41,859 nucleotides of DNA from Oscillospiraceae bacterium. Its GTDB lineage: Bacteria; Bacillota; Clostridia; Oscillospirales; Acutalibacteraceae. The translations under genes and the position numbers were made by a program. The DNA is taken from positions 1 through 41,859 of the forward strand of contig CACZGD010000015.1 of the NCBI GenBank assembly GCA_902780565.1, read 5' to 3'. A model generated the notes under the pieces. It ran no database searches. It saw only the letters and a list, made by a program, of their open reading frames with translations, and was not told where the DNA came from. Shown here piece by piece: positions 6,080 through 15,380 of the stretch. Numbering within the stretch: the first letter of the stretch is position 1; the number at the start of each line of letters is the position of its first letter.

Positions 6080-7665
6080 ATCGCCGCCTCCTCTCCGAAG
6101 ACGCGCGTAAAGAAGACCGCGCCGTTTTCGGCCTCCGCAAAGCCCCCGAAGCCGTCGGGCGGCGGGCAGTCCGCCTGCGCGCGCAGGCGCAGGCCTCCGG
6201 CGTCGGACAGGAAGATCAGCACGGCAGAGGCCTTCCCGGCGACGGCCTCGAGGATCTCCTCGATAAAATCATAGGCTTCCATCGCCCGTCCCGACGGGAC
6301 GGTGAAGTCGGCAGCCGCCGAAACGTCCCCCGTGAGGTCCGGACGGTAGGCAAGAAGCTCCTTTACGGAAAGCACAAGCTCGGCGACGCGCATCTCGGGG
6401 GCGGAGTCCGCGATGAGTGTGAGGTTCGCGCGCCGTTTGACGTAGGCGCCAAGCGCAGCCGCGCGTTCGAGCCGCGCCCGGAAATCGGCTTCGTCGGCGC
6501 AGGGCTCGCCGAGCAGCCGGTCGAGCTCGTCAAGCTGCCGCCGGGTGGCAAGGGCGATGGAATCGAAAAGCTTCGTCTGCGTTTCGATCGCGCTGCGGCG
6601 CTCGCGGATGCCGTTTTCCTCCTCGATCAGGGTGTTCTCCTCCTCAATGCGCTCCACCGCGTCCTCCAGACGGGCGTTCAGGCGGCGGATGGAGGAGACG
6701 TCCTCCACGAAAAAGACCGTCCCGCCCCGGATCTCCTTGCTGCCGAGGCGCGCGTCGGCAAGGGAGACGTCTTTGCCCGCCTTGACCGCGGCCATCTGTT
6801 CCTTCGTCAGCGCCGGGGCGTTGACGGAGCGGAAGCGCACCTCCCCCGCTTTGTCGGCGATGAGCGCGCCGACCGACGAGCGGTTGAAGATCTCGAAATA
6901 GCCGCTGTTGGAGGGGAGCAGGCCGATCTGGATGCTGCTCTCCCAGCAGCCGACGAAGAGCAGGAGATAGACCTCCTGATAGTTATACAGCTTCACGCCG
7001 CCCAAAGTCGGCGCCCCGCCGCTCAGCACGTACCACAAAAACAGCGCCGCGCACAAAACCATCGGCACGACGGGGACGAACCACAGCCGCCGGCAGGCGG
7101 AAAGGCGCGTGCGCCGCAGAAGGACGCCGAAGGCGGCAAGGCCCAGCGCCACCTCCCACGAGATGGCGGCGACGTAGACGGGGCCGTAAAGCCTCCCCCC
7201 GGGGGTAAAGTCCAGGCACAGCGAATGCAGCGGGTTCGTGAGGATGGCGGCAAGCAGGACGGCCCAAGGGAGGAACAGCGCCCGCACGCCCTTTGGCACA
7301 GGCGCGTTTTCTTCCTTGCCGACGGTGGCGGCGCATTCGAGCGAGAGGAGCGGGATGAGGGTGGTGCAGACAAAATAGAGCGGCCAGAAAACAGGCAGCA
7401 CGTATCCGGGAATGGCGCCGCTTTCGATCCGCAGGCAGAAGAACAGCACAAGCAGCGCCGCGGAAAAAAGCAGGCGGCGCCGGATGCGGCTTTTGGTGAT
7501 CCTGCGCCGGATGGAGAGCGCCCAGAACAGGGTAAAGGTCACGTAGAGGAAGGCGGAAAGGAAATGAAAGGGCGCCCGGTAGGGCAGGGCGACCGTGGAG
7601 ACGGCCCCGAGGACGAAAAGCGCGGCAAAGAGCCAGAATGCCGTGCGCGATCTGATCGGGCGCAT
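6076..7665 (-). CDS. Seven-helix membrane sensor with degenerate kinase-like cytoplasmic part
   Basis: A 529-residue protein whose first about 215 residues form seven hydrophobic helices, resembling the 7TM sensor module found at the N-terminus of some histidine kinases. A PAS-like segment (EIFNRSSVGALIADKAGEVRF) and VEDVSSIRRL follow, then a long coiled coil (LEDAVERIEEENTLIEEEN). The C-terminal 170 residues occupy the place of dimerisation and ATPase domains, but neither a phosphorylatable His motif nor N and G boxes are visible. It therefore looks like a pseudokinase or signal-receiving partner for the kinase encoded next, with which it overlaps by 4 bp. ATG at 7665 has a GGGAGGGGGGG site; a clear promoter lies 45 bp upstream. 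Role as a sensor is inferred from architecture and operon. Confidence 0.75.
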   Translation of the reverse strand: MRPIRSRTAFWLFAALFVLGAVSTVALPYRAPFHFLSAFLYVTFTLFWALSIRRRITKSRIRRRLLFSAALLVLFFCLRIESGAIPGYVLPVFWPLYFVCTTLIPLLSLECAATVGKEENAPVPKGVRALFLPWAVLLAAILTNPLHSLCLDFTPGGRLYGPVYVAAISWEVALGLAAFGVLLRRTRLSACRRLWFVPVVPMVLCAALFLWYVLSGGAPTLGGVKLYNYQEVYLLLFVGCWESSIQIGLLPSNSGYFEIFNRSSVGALIADKAGEVRFRSVNAPALTKEQMAAVKAGKDVSLADARLGSKEIRGGTVFFVEDVSSIRRLNARLEDAVERIEEENTLIEEENGIRERRSAIETQTKLFDSIALATRRQLDELDRLLGEPCADEADFRARLERAAALGAYVKRRANLTLIADSAPEMRVAELVLSVKELLAYRPDLTGDVSAAADFTVPSGRAMEAYDFIEEILEAVAGKASAVLIFLSDAGGLRLRAQADCPPPDGFGGFAEAENGAVFFTRVFGEEAAI

Positions 7666-7707
7666 GCGTCGTCCCCCCCCTCCCGGAAATGAAGCTTCTT
7701 CTTTTTT

Positions 7708-7736
7708 ATCCTAACATAAGCGCCGGTCCTTTGCAA
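7708..7736 (-). promoter_or_regulatory. Promoter of the sensor-kinase-regulator operon
   Basis: Minus-strand TTGCAA (7736-7731), 17-bp spacer, TAGGAT (7713-7708). An isolated TTGACA at 7749-7744 lies just upstream but has no -10 box at proper distance. Confidence 0.65.
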
Positions 7737-7789
7737 GCGGATCTGTCAAAAATACTACTTTCGGACAATAGAAAGCCCGGGCGGAAGTA

Positions 7790-7798
7790 TGGTAAAAT
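7790..7798 (+). promoter_or_regulatory. Extended -10 element before the giant dockerin gene
   Basis: TGGTAAAAT fits an extended -10 (TG-n-TAAAAT) 36 bp before the start codon. No good -35 hexamer is seen, which would fit a promoter needing an activator such as the divergent response regulator (inference). Confidence 0.45.
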
Positions 7799-7833
7799 AA
7801 AGATGGAAAATTATTTTTACAGGAGGTATGGTT

Positions 7834-10800
7834 ATGGGCAAGAAAAACCGGGCGCTGAGCGTCCTCCTTGCGGTCCTGATGGTGCTGACCGCGTTCCCCC
7901 TCTCCCTTCTTCCCCTCCCCGGCGCTTCCGCCGCGAACGGCGAAAGTCTGGAGATCGACTACGACAAAACGCAGGGCAATTCGCTGGCGGACGCCATAAA
8001 GGAGGACGCCAGATACGCCGTCGTGGCTTCGGCGCCGGATCTCGCCGGGCAGATCGACTACTATCGGAATCCTCACGCCACTTTCCACTGGGTGCAGACC
8101 TCCTCCGTCAACATCACGAACGACGGCAAGGTGGGGCTGCGCAAGTATCTTTCCGAAAACGTGACCGACTACCGCTATATCTCCCTCTCGGGCGATATCG
8201 ACTTCCACACGACCAAGCAGGACGAGTGGGAGCCCATCGTCATCTCCACCGACAAGGTGCTGGACTTAAATGGGTATTCCATCACGATCCGCTATGATTC
8301 CAACGCCCACAAGGGGCAGTCCACCTTCCCGGAGATGCACCGCGCGCACCTGTTCGAGATCGTGGACGGCGCCACGCTCACAGTCATCGACTCCTCCCGC
8401 TGGCGTATCAAAAAGACCGGCGGCTACGGGGACGAGGGCGGCACCGGCTACATCAGCATGACCGCGCGCATGATCTACCCGTTCTCCAACGACATCCGCT
8501 ATTACACCACCCGCGACATCTTCTGGGTGCTGGACGGCACGCTGGTCACTTACGGCGGCACCTTCCAGGCCGGGCGGCAGAAGGACCAGCGCAAGTCGAA
8601 CTTCTCGTGGTCGAAGCTGCGGCAGTGCATCGGCACGGCGGTGGAGCTGGGCGTGAACGTGGCCTCCTTCGCTACCGGCATCGACGTCGCGGTGGCGGCG
8701 AAGGACGACCTTGCGGCGGGCTTCGCCTCACAGAAGGTCGTGGACAACCCCGAGGACGACGGACTGGACGACACGCTGTCCTCCACCAAGAAACGCGACG
8801 GCACGGACGCGCCGGACGAGGCGCTGGCGGAATCGCCGGACGGCAAGGCCTCGCGCGATAAGTCCGTCACCGAAAAGGGCGCCGGGAACGCCGCGAACGC
8901 CTCCGGCACCGCCAAAAAAGAGAATACCGAAATGGCGAACGCCCGCAAGGAGATCACGAAGAACGCGACGAACCAGAGCGCCATCGGCAAAATGGTGGAC
9001 AGCGTGTTCAGCCTCGGCAGCCAGATCGCGAATATGACCGGCAAGGACGAGAGCTCCCGCGTGACGGAGGTCATTTTCGGCACGCCCGTGCACCTCGGCA
9101 CCGACGGCACCTTCGTGTGCTACGGCGGCACCTTCCGCGGCTACGGCTCCTCCCCGAACGTGCGCGACGCCGTGGTGGAGGTCACCTTGAAGCCCGATTC
9201 CGAGAACCCCAAAACCAAAAAACTCTCGGGCGGGCAGGCCTACATCTTCGGCGGGCATTTTGAGGGCTGCGCCGGCGCGAACATTTTCAATTTCGTCGAG
9301 AGTTACACCGGCACGCAGACGGTCCAGCAGGCCGTCGGCTACAGCCCCAAGAGCCAGTTCAACAATACCGTCGCCATGAAGTCGAGCGAGACCAACGACC
9401 TGCGGATCCTCTTCGACGGGCCGGACGGCAACCCCATCTCCACCAAAAACGTCGTCGTGCGCGGCGGCACCTTCCGCAACTATTACGAGCTGCGTATGCT
9501 CTCGTTAAAGGCCGACGGCGACAGCGAGCATTTCACCAAGTTCCCGGGCACGCCCGGCGGGCTCGGTCTCGGCGTGGAGTCCTTCGGCGAGGACATGATC
9601 AAGGACGGGCGCATCCAGATCATCGACAAATACGGCGACGGCAACTTAGTGCTGATGGACGAGGTCAAGTCCCCCGGCGAAAAGGTCTATCACCATCGCC
9701 TGTTCTGCTCCGATCTCGAGCTGAGATACAAACAGTATATCGAGGTGCAGCCGAACGTCCGCGCCACGAACACCACGCACACCTTCCACCTCGAAAGCGT
9801 GACGAGCGACGCCCCGGACAAGGATCTTTCCACCGGCTGGACCAGCGAGGACGGGAACGAGCGCACAGGTCCCTTCAACCAGACGGAGACGGTCTTCTCC
9901 TATCCGCTTGACTCCGTCGCCACGCCCACCTACTACGTCATCCCGCACCTCGACGCCGAGGACTCCTCCGGCGCCGGGATCGAGAACTCCAACATCTGGT
10001 ACTATATGGACCCCGTCGACACCCACGGCGAGAAGATCCCCGTCTACCGCAACCAGTCCGCGGTGCTCAGGAGCACGACCCTCGGCACGAACGAAACCGT
10101 GGTGCTCAGTCAGGAGTACACGCGCGACAGTTACGCCGAGCAGAAGATCGCGAACCTGGACCCCGGCACGGTCTCCGTCTGGGCGCTGAGTTACCGGTAT
10201 CTCAGCAACATCAAGTGGTTCACCTACCGCGTCTACCGCGTGGACCCCTTAACGCGGCGCAACATCAGCGAAAGCCCCGTCTACGGCGTGGATAAGCCTC
10301 TGTGCGAGATGGTCTACGGCGTGTCCACGGATACGCTCAAGTGCAAGATCACCCTCCAGCGGCTCGAGGAATACATGAAGCGCACCGTGTCGGGCTTTAC
10401 GGGCTTCAAGCAGGGCGAGATGTACCGCATCGAGCTGACCATGGACGAGCATATGTCCTTCGACATGATGCACAACAACAACCTCTACGGCTACAGCTAC
10501 TATCCCTCCTACGCCACCAATCTGCCCGTGGCGAAGGCGACGTCCAGCATCCTGTTCAAGTGCTATTCCACGGGCGAGCTCAAGGATCTCGGCGGCAAGG
10601 TCAAGGACGTGGACTACACGGCGCTGCAGTGGGACACGGAACCCAAGGCCGGGCAGTACGCGAGCGTGAAGATCGTCAACGGCATGGCCGGCAAGACCGA
10701 CTACCTTGCCAGAAAGATCTTCGACGTCTACTACCAGTGGTACGCGATCGACAAGAAGGGCAACGAGACCCTGATCGCGGGCACGGACAACATCTACTAC

Positions 10801-13800
10801 AACAACGACGCGGGCAAAGCGCGCCACACCTACGAATACTGGAACATCGGGTCCGACGGGCACAAGTACGTGAACACCGTGGATCCCAACGACCCGAAGG
10901 CCGCGACCTACACGTGGAACGGTCTGCCCGACCCGAAGACCGCCAAGACCACGTGGTCCGACGCCCTCATCCACGCCTACACGCATCAGATGACGACGAA
11001 GTCGGGCGTACTGAGCATCGACCCCGCGAAGGAGGCTTCTCCCAACAACAACCGTCCCTACGCCACGAACAGCGACGCCTGCTACATCCCGCAGGCCCTC
11101 GCCGGGCAGAAGATCTACTGCAAGGTCATTGTCGTGAACGTCCTGTGGCAAAAGGAATTCGACCACGTGCAGGTCTTCTGCTCGCACCCGGTGCAGCTTG
11201 AGGGCAAGCCGGAACCCGACCCTATCTCCTCAACGCTCCTGCTGACAAAGACGAGCGGGGCACAGTATATCTCCGCCGCCGAGCCGGTCACCGTCCGCTT
11301 CTCCACGCTCAAAGGACTTGCCGAGGATGAGACGGTCACCTCCGTCACCTACGTCGCGAACGGCCGCGAGAAGACGATCCGGAACTTTAAGGCGACCCGC
11401 GCCAATCAGATCCCCACGGCAAAGTACCCGCAGGATTTCTATCCCTCCGGCTACGACTTTTCCAAACTTCCGGCGGGCGAGGTGAAAATCGGCGCGTTCA
11501 TCACGCTCTCCTCCCTGCGCGGGCCCAGCGTGCGCGGCAAGGCACGGGGCTTCAATACCGACAAGGCGCTGTCCTTCCACTATGACGTGAAGGTCGCCTC
11601 CCGCTATTTCTCCGGCGCGAAGGACGGTGCCGTCACCGTGCCCCTTGCGCTGAAAAACGACGCCGCCGCGCTGGGGAAACTCCTCTCGGCGCATATGAGC
11701 CCATCCTCCGCCACCTACGGCGGCACGGCCTTTACCGAGGGCGAGACCTTCAGTACCGACGACCGGGAGATCGCGACCCTTGACGCGTCCGGCGCCCTGA
11801 AACTCGGCGGCAAGCCCGGCGTGACCGTGATCCGTCTTTACTCGCCCGACGGCAAAAACCGGTCCGTGACCGTGACTGTCACCCGGCAGATCGACAAAAT
11901 CGAAGTCACGGGGCTGAGCGCGCCGGAGGTCGGACAGAAGTTCGATCAGGAGGTCTCCGTGCCCGAGGACTGCGGCTACCGCGTGACGGACGTCTCTTGG
12001 TATGACGTGACCGAGCGCAGAACGCTCGCATGGGACGCGAAGGCCGCGGACTACCACTATTATACTGCGATGATCACCTTGGAGCCAGATCCCGTCTCTG
12101 TGGTCCCGGAAACCGCGACGGGCACGCTCACCGCCGAGTCCGCCGACGGCCTGATCACCGTGGGCAGCGGGCAGAAGGACTATGCCTTCTCGCTCGATAC
12201 GGACGAGGACGGCAGGGTCTTCTCGATGATGATGGAATATACCTTCCGCAAGGTCTCCGGCGGCATGATGGGCACCACCATCTCCCGCGTTTTCATCGAC
12301 TACCCGACCGAGGTGAAGGAAGGCTCCTACGTCGAGGACTGGCGCGAAAAGGTCGAGATCGTGTGCGACGTGGAGGGGTACGACCTGAACGCCGAAGTTT
12401 ATCCCTTCTGCAATAAACGCTTCGCCGAGACCGCCAAGGCCCTCGGCTATCCCACGACCGACCCCCGGAACATCCTCCGCTTTGTGGACGGGATCCAGAA
12501 CGGCGTTATCGCCAACGTCTCCCTGCCCACGGGCGTGACCTTCTCGACAAACCTCAAGGTCTACGTCAACGGCCGCGTCTGGGAGGACGCGCGGCACGAT
12601 TCCGCCACCTTCACCTTCTCCGCGCCGGACTCCCTGCGCATCTTAGAGGGGCAGCCCGCCCCCGCTAACACCCTTGACGTGCGGATGAAGGACTTTGACC
12701 TCACCAAAGAGCCGCTCACGGGCAAGGATACCGTCTTCCTCGACTCCCTGCGCGACGGCGCGGACGCTTCGCGCATCACCATGCGCGCGGGCGACCCCGG
12801 CAGGCCCGACTTCGTGACGATGAGTTATTCCACCGACGAGTTCGGTCGGGACCACTATCAGTTCAACGCGTGGGAGTCCACCCCCGCCCTCATCCGCCTG
12901 CCGATCTACGCCGACATTGACGTGGACGGCGACCGCCGCCCGGATCTCACCCTCGACTGGTCGGTGAACAAGCGCATTTATGAGACCGCGTCCGCCATGC
13001 CCGCGATCGTGACCGAGCCCGACCGCGCGGTTACTCTCCGCATCCTGAATCCCGACGGCACCGCCTTCACCACCCAGCGCATGACGCTGGGATCTGACCG
13101 CTTCGCGGACAAGGTCACGCTTCCGGAGGGCTGCCTCATCAAGGCCGTCCTCACGCCTGACAACAAGGTCTGCGACGTGGGGCTGATGGGCTACGTTACC
13201 CCGCCCGCCGGGGACAAGAGCGTGACCTGGACCGTGCAGACCGAAAAAGCGAACGTCATAGCGCATCCGGGCGCGTCCACCGTGACCGTCACCTCGCCTC
13301 TTCCCGCCATGCAGTACTCCGCCGACGGCGAGCACTGGACCGTGGACAACGCCGTGCCGGGCTTTGTCCGGGACGAGGACACCTTCCTCTACTACCGCCA
13401 GTTCACCGACGGGCAGATCTACGCCGTGCCCGTGCACACCGCTTCTTCCGGCTACGGCGTCTGGGTGGGCGATACCGAGGTCACGGACGAAAACAAGGAC
13501 CTTTTGGACCTCAATCACTGGTCCTACGACCCCGCCAAGCGGGAGTTAACGCTTTATAACCTCGACCTCTTCGACCGGGGCGTGCTCACGTCCGAGGGCG
13601 TGCATGCCGTGATCTACGCCAAAAACGACCTGACGCTCAATCTCGTCGGCGTGAATACCGTCGACTCGCCCGACGGCAAGGCCGGGGCAGTCGCCTGCGA
13701 CGGGGCGCTCACCCTCACCGGTCCCGGCGGACTCTCGGTCAATAACGTCACCGTCGGCCTGTCGGCGAAAACGTACCTCACGCTCGACGCCTCGGGCCCC

Positions 13801-15117
13801 TACGTCTTCACGAACACCGCCCAGGCCTTCGACGTGGAGGACTATGACAACGGCGCTGTGGACTACCGCAGCGGCAACCTCAGCTTTACCCCCTATACCC
13901 GCACATTCTCCGGCGGCACCCGGTCCTGGGGGCGCCTGAACGACGACGAGCTCGGCACGGTCTTCGACGACTGCTATCACAAGGACCATCTGCTGATCTA
14001 CGTGGACGGCGTCCTCAAAGAAAACCTTCAGGGGATCGCGGCCTACTCTTCGGCGATGTCCGAGCACGGGCACACGATCGACGTGACCATCCAGCACTAC
14101 GGCGCACAGGACTGGGTACAGAACAGGGACACCTTCGACTATACCTCCGACGATTCCGTCGACTGCACCAGCGGCTGCTTTTACAGAAGCGTCTGCACCG
14201 TTTGCGGCAAAGTAAACTTCGGCGGGCGCGTGAGAAACCAAAACAGCACGCATGACCTTGTTACCGTCCCGGCCAAGGCGCCCACCTGCACCGAGGGCGG
14301 CTGGGCGGAATATCAGTACTGCACGCGCTGCCCGTATTCCACCATGAAGGCGCTGCCCGCGACCGGTCACAAATGGAAGACCGTTTCCGGCAAGGAAGCC
14401 ACCTGCGACGAAGCCGGCGCGCCGGAATACTTCGTCTGCACCGTGTGCGGGGAGGATACCGAGGAGGCCGCGATCGAAGCGGGCGGCTACGGTCTTGCCT
14501 TCGCCCCCAAGGCGCACGTCCTCGTCTTTGTCCCCGGCACGGCCGCCACCTGCGCCGCCCCCGGAACGGCTGCCCACTACCGCTGCGGCGACTGCGGCAA
14601 GACCTTTGAGGACGCCGAGGGCAAACGTCCCGTAACCGCCGCCGCCCTCGCCATGCCCACCACCGGGCACACCTGGGGCGAATGGACCGTGACCAAGGCC
14701 GCGACCTGCGTTGCCGACGGCCAGACCGAGCGCACGTGCCTCGGCTGCGGACAGAAGGAAACCGAGACCGTGCCCGCCGCCGGACACGCCTGGGGCGCAT
14801 GGACCACCGAAAAAGCCCCCACCGCGTGGGAGGAAGGGCTTGAGGCCCGCGTCTGCGCCGTCTGCGGCGCCAAGGAGACCCGCGCCCTGCCGAAGGAGGG
14901 GATCGCCTACACCCTCGGCGACGTGGACGACGACGGCAAAATCTCCGCGTCCGACGCCCGCCTTGCGCTCAGAAGGGCGGTCGAGCTGGAATCTTACGCG
15001 CCCGGCTCCCGCGAATTCCTCGCCTGCGACGTGGATAAGAACGGCGCCGTCACCGCCGCCGACGCGAGAATGATTTTGCGCGCCGCAGTCGAGCTGGAAG
15101 ACCCCGCAACCTGGTAA
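7834..15117 (+). CDS. Giant secreted dockerin protein (2,427 residues) with beta-helix-like, Ig-like and CxxC-repeat regions
   Basis: No enzyme domain recognised. ATG at 7834 is chosen because AGGAGG is seven bases upstream (an ATG at 7828 is too close). Residues 1-35 form a signal peptide ending GASAANG. Residues about 90-570 carry recurrent GGTF/GGHF turns (near 235, 430, 475, 545) typical of parallel beta-helix proteins, interrupted at about 260-405 by a charged low-complexity insert. A BIG2-like segment lies near 1275-1365 (STDDREIATLDASGALKLGG). Residues about 1870-1990 resemble a cell-surface carbohydrate-binding-like repeat (VWVGDTEVTDEN, YDPAKRELTLYNL). From about 2110 to 2355 come CxxC repeats separated by GHTWGEW-type motifs. 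A type I dockerin closes the protein (DVDDDGKISASDAR and DVDKNGAVTAADAR). No sortase signal or C-terminal membrane helix is seen, so attachment would be via dockerin. Likely a surface or cellulosome-like component. Confidence 0.9.
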   Translation: MGKKNRALSVLLAVLMVLTAFPLSLLPLPGASAANGESLEIDYDKTQGNSLADAIKEDARYAVVASAPDLAGQIDYYRNPHATFHWVQTSSVNITNDGKVGLRKYLSENVTDYRYISLSGDIDFHTTKQDEWEPIVISTDKVLDLNGYSITIRYDSNAHKGQSTFPEMHRAHLFEIVDGATLTVIDSSRWRIKKTGGYGDEGGTGYISMTARMIYPFSNDIRYYTTRDIFWVLDGTLVTYGGTFQAGRQKDQRKSNFSWSKLRQCIGTAVELGVNVASFATGIDVAVAAKDDLAAGFASQKVVDNPEDDGLDDTLSSTKKRDGTDAPDEALAESPDGKASRDKSVTEKGAGNAANASGTAKKENTEMANARKEITKNATNQSAIGKMVDSVFSLGSQIANMTGKDESSRVTEVIFGTPVHLGTDGTFVCYGGTFRGYGSSPNVRDAVVEVTLKPDSENPKTKKLSGGQAYIFGGHFEGCAGANIFNFVESYTGTQTVQQAVGYSPKSQFNNTVAMKSSETNDLRILFDGPDGNPISTKNVVVRGGTFRNYYELRMLSLKADGDSEHFTKFPGTPGGLGLGVESFGEDMIKDGRIQIIDKYGDGNLVLMDEVKSPGEKVYHHRLFCSDLELRYKQYIEVQPNVRATNTTHTFHLESVTSDAPDKDLSTGWTSEDGNERTGPFNQTETVFSYPLDSVATPTYYVIPHLDAEDSSGAGIENSNIWYYMDPVDTHGEKIPVYRNQSAVLRSTTLGTNETVVLSQEYTRDSYAEQKIANLDPGTVSVWALSYRYLSNIKWFTYRVYRVDPLTRRNISESPVYGVDKPLCEMVYGVSTDTLKCKITLQRLEEYMKRTVSGFTGFKQGEMYRIELTMDEHMSFDMMHNNNLYGYSYYPSYATNLPVAKATSSILFKCYSTGELKDLGGKVKDVDYTALQWDTEPKAGQYASVKIVNGMAGKTDYLARKIFDVYYQWYAIDKKGNETLIAGTDNIYYNNDAGKARHTYEYWNIGSDGHKYVNTVDPNDPKAATYTWNGLPDPKTAKTTWSDALIHAYTHQMTTKSGVLSIDPAKEASPNNNRPYATNSDACYIPQALAGQKIYCKVIVVNVLWQKEFDHVQVFCSHPVQLEGKPEPDPISSTLLLTKTSGAQYISAAEPVTVRFSTLKGLAEDETVTSVTYVANGREKTIRNFKATRANQIPTAKYPQDFYPSGYDFSKLPAGEVKIGAFITLSSLRGPSVRGKARGFNTDKALSFHYDVKVASRYFSGAKDGAVTVPLALKNDAAALGKLLSAHMSPSSATYGGTAFTEGETFSTDDREIATLDASGALKLGGKPGVTVIRLYSPDGKNRSVTVTVTRQIDKIEVTGLSAPEVGQKFDQEVSVPEDCGYRVTDVSWYDVTERRTLAWDAKAADYHYYTAMITLEPDPVSVVPETATGTLTAESADGLITVGSGQKDYAFSLDTDEDGRVFSMMMEYTFRKVSGGMMGTTISRVFIDYPTEVKEGSYVEDWREKVEIVCDVEGYDLNAEVYPFCNKRFAETAKALGYPTTDPRNILRFVDGIQNGVIANVSLPTGVTFSTNLKVYVNGRVWEDARHDSATFTFSAPDSLRILEGQPAPANTLDVRMKDFDLTKEPLTGKDTVFLDSLRDGADASRITMRAGDPGRPDFVTMSYSTDEFGRDHYQFNAWESTPALIRLPIYADIDVDGDRRPDLTLDWSVNKRIYETASAMPAIVTEPDRAVTLRILNPDGTAFTTQRMTLGSDRFADKVTLPEGCLIKAVLTPDNKVCDVGLMGYVTPPAGDKSVTWTVQTEKANVIAHPGASTVTVTSPLPAMQYSADGEHWTVDNAVPGFVRDEDTFLYYRQFTDGQIYAVPVHTASSGYGVWVGDTEVTDENKDLLDLNHWSYDPAKRELTLYNLDLFDRGVLTSEGVHAVIYAKNDLTLNLVGVNTVDSPDGKAGAVACDGALTLTGPGGLSVNNVTVGLSAKTYLTLDASGPYVFTNTAQAFDVEDYDNGAVDYRSGNLSFTPYTRTFSGGTRSWGRLNDDELGTVFDDCYHKDHLLIYVDGVLKENLQGIAAYSSAMSEHGHTIDVTIQHYGAQDWVQNRDTFDYTSDDSVDCTSGCFYRSVCTVCGKVNFGGRVRNQNSTHDLVTVPAKAPTCTEGGWAEYQYCTRCPYSTMKALPATGHKWKTVSGKEATCDEAGAPEYFVCTVCGEDTEEAAIEAGGYGLAFAPKAHVLVFVPGTAATCAAPGTAAHYRCGDCGKTFEDAEGKRPVTAAALAMPTTGHTWGEWTVTKAATCVADGQTERTCLGCGQKETETVPAAGHAWGAWTTEKAPTAWEEGLEARVCAVCGAKETRALPKEGIAYTLGDVDDDGKISASDARLALRRAVELESYAPGSREFLACDVDKNGAVTAADARMILRAAVELEDPATW

Positions 15118-15145
15118 TCCGCAAAGAACGAACGGTTCCGTCAGG

Positions 15146-15175
15146 CAGACGCTCCGAAAGGGGCGTCTGTTTGTT
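15146..15175 (+). terminator. Terminator of the giant dockerin gene
   Basis: A 10-bp stem (CAGACGCTCC / GGGGCGTCTG, one G-U) closed by a GAAA tetraloop, followed by TTTGTT; it lies 29 bp after the stop codon. Confidence 0.7.
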
Positions 15176-15295
15176 CCTGCGGGAAAAACGGGCGCAGCGC
15201 CTCCATCGGCATGGGTTCCGCGCGCCGTGAGGTGCGTTTTTCTGAAAATCAAGGCTCCTTTTGTAAAAAAAAGCGGCTGTCTGTGAATTTGGGGC

Positions 15296-15324
15296 TTGAC
15301 AAACCCCTGTAAAACCGATAAAAT
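15296..15324 (+). promoter_or_regulatory. Promoter of the LysR-family gene
   Basis: Consensus TTGACA (15296-15301), 17-bp spacer, TAAAAT (15319-15324); the start codon follows 57 bp downstream, after an AT-rich leader. Confidence 0.85.
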
Positions 15325-15380
15325 AAAATAAAGTAATTGTAAAAATAGATAAATATAATTGAATGGATAGGCGGGTTACT

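Noticed and set aside
4845-6140. Extension of the response regulator frame through the kinase gene
   Set aside because: It is Arg/Pro-rich shadow sequence of the kinase gene; ATG at 4844 with 4-bp overlap is the real start.
7744-7749. TTGACA as -35 box of the sensor operon
   Set aside because: The only good -10 boxes lie at unsuitable distance (about 25 bp); TTGCAA at 7736-7731 has exact 17-bp spacing.
10249-12597. Long minus-strand frames antisense to the middle of the giant gene
   Set aside because: Val/Arg/Gly-rich shadows with no start signals.
13546-15252. Long minus-strand frame under the 3' part of the giant gene
   Set aside because: Gly/Ala/Val-rich antisense shadow without ribosome site or domain; typical of high-GC genes.
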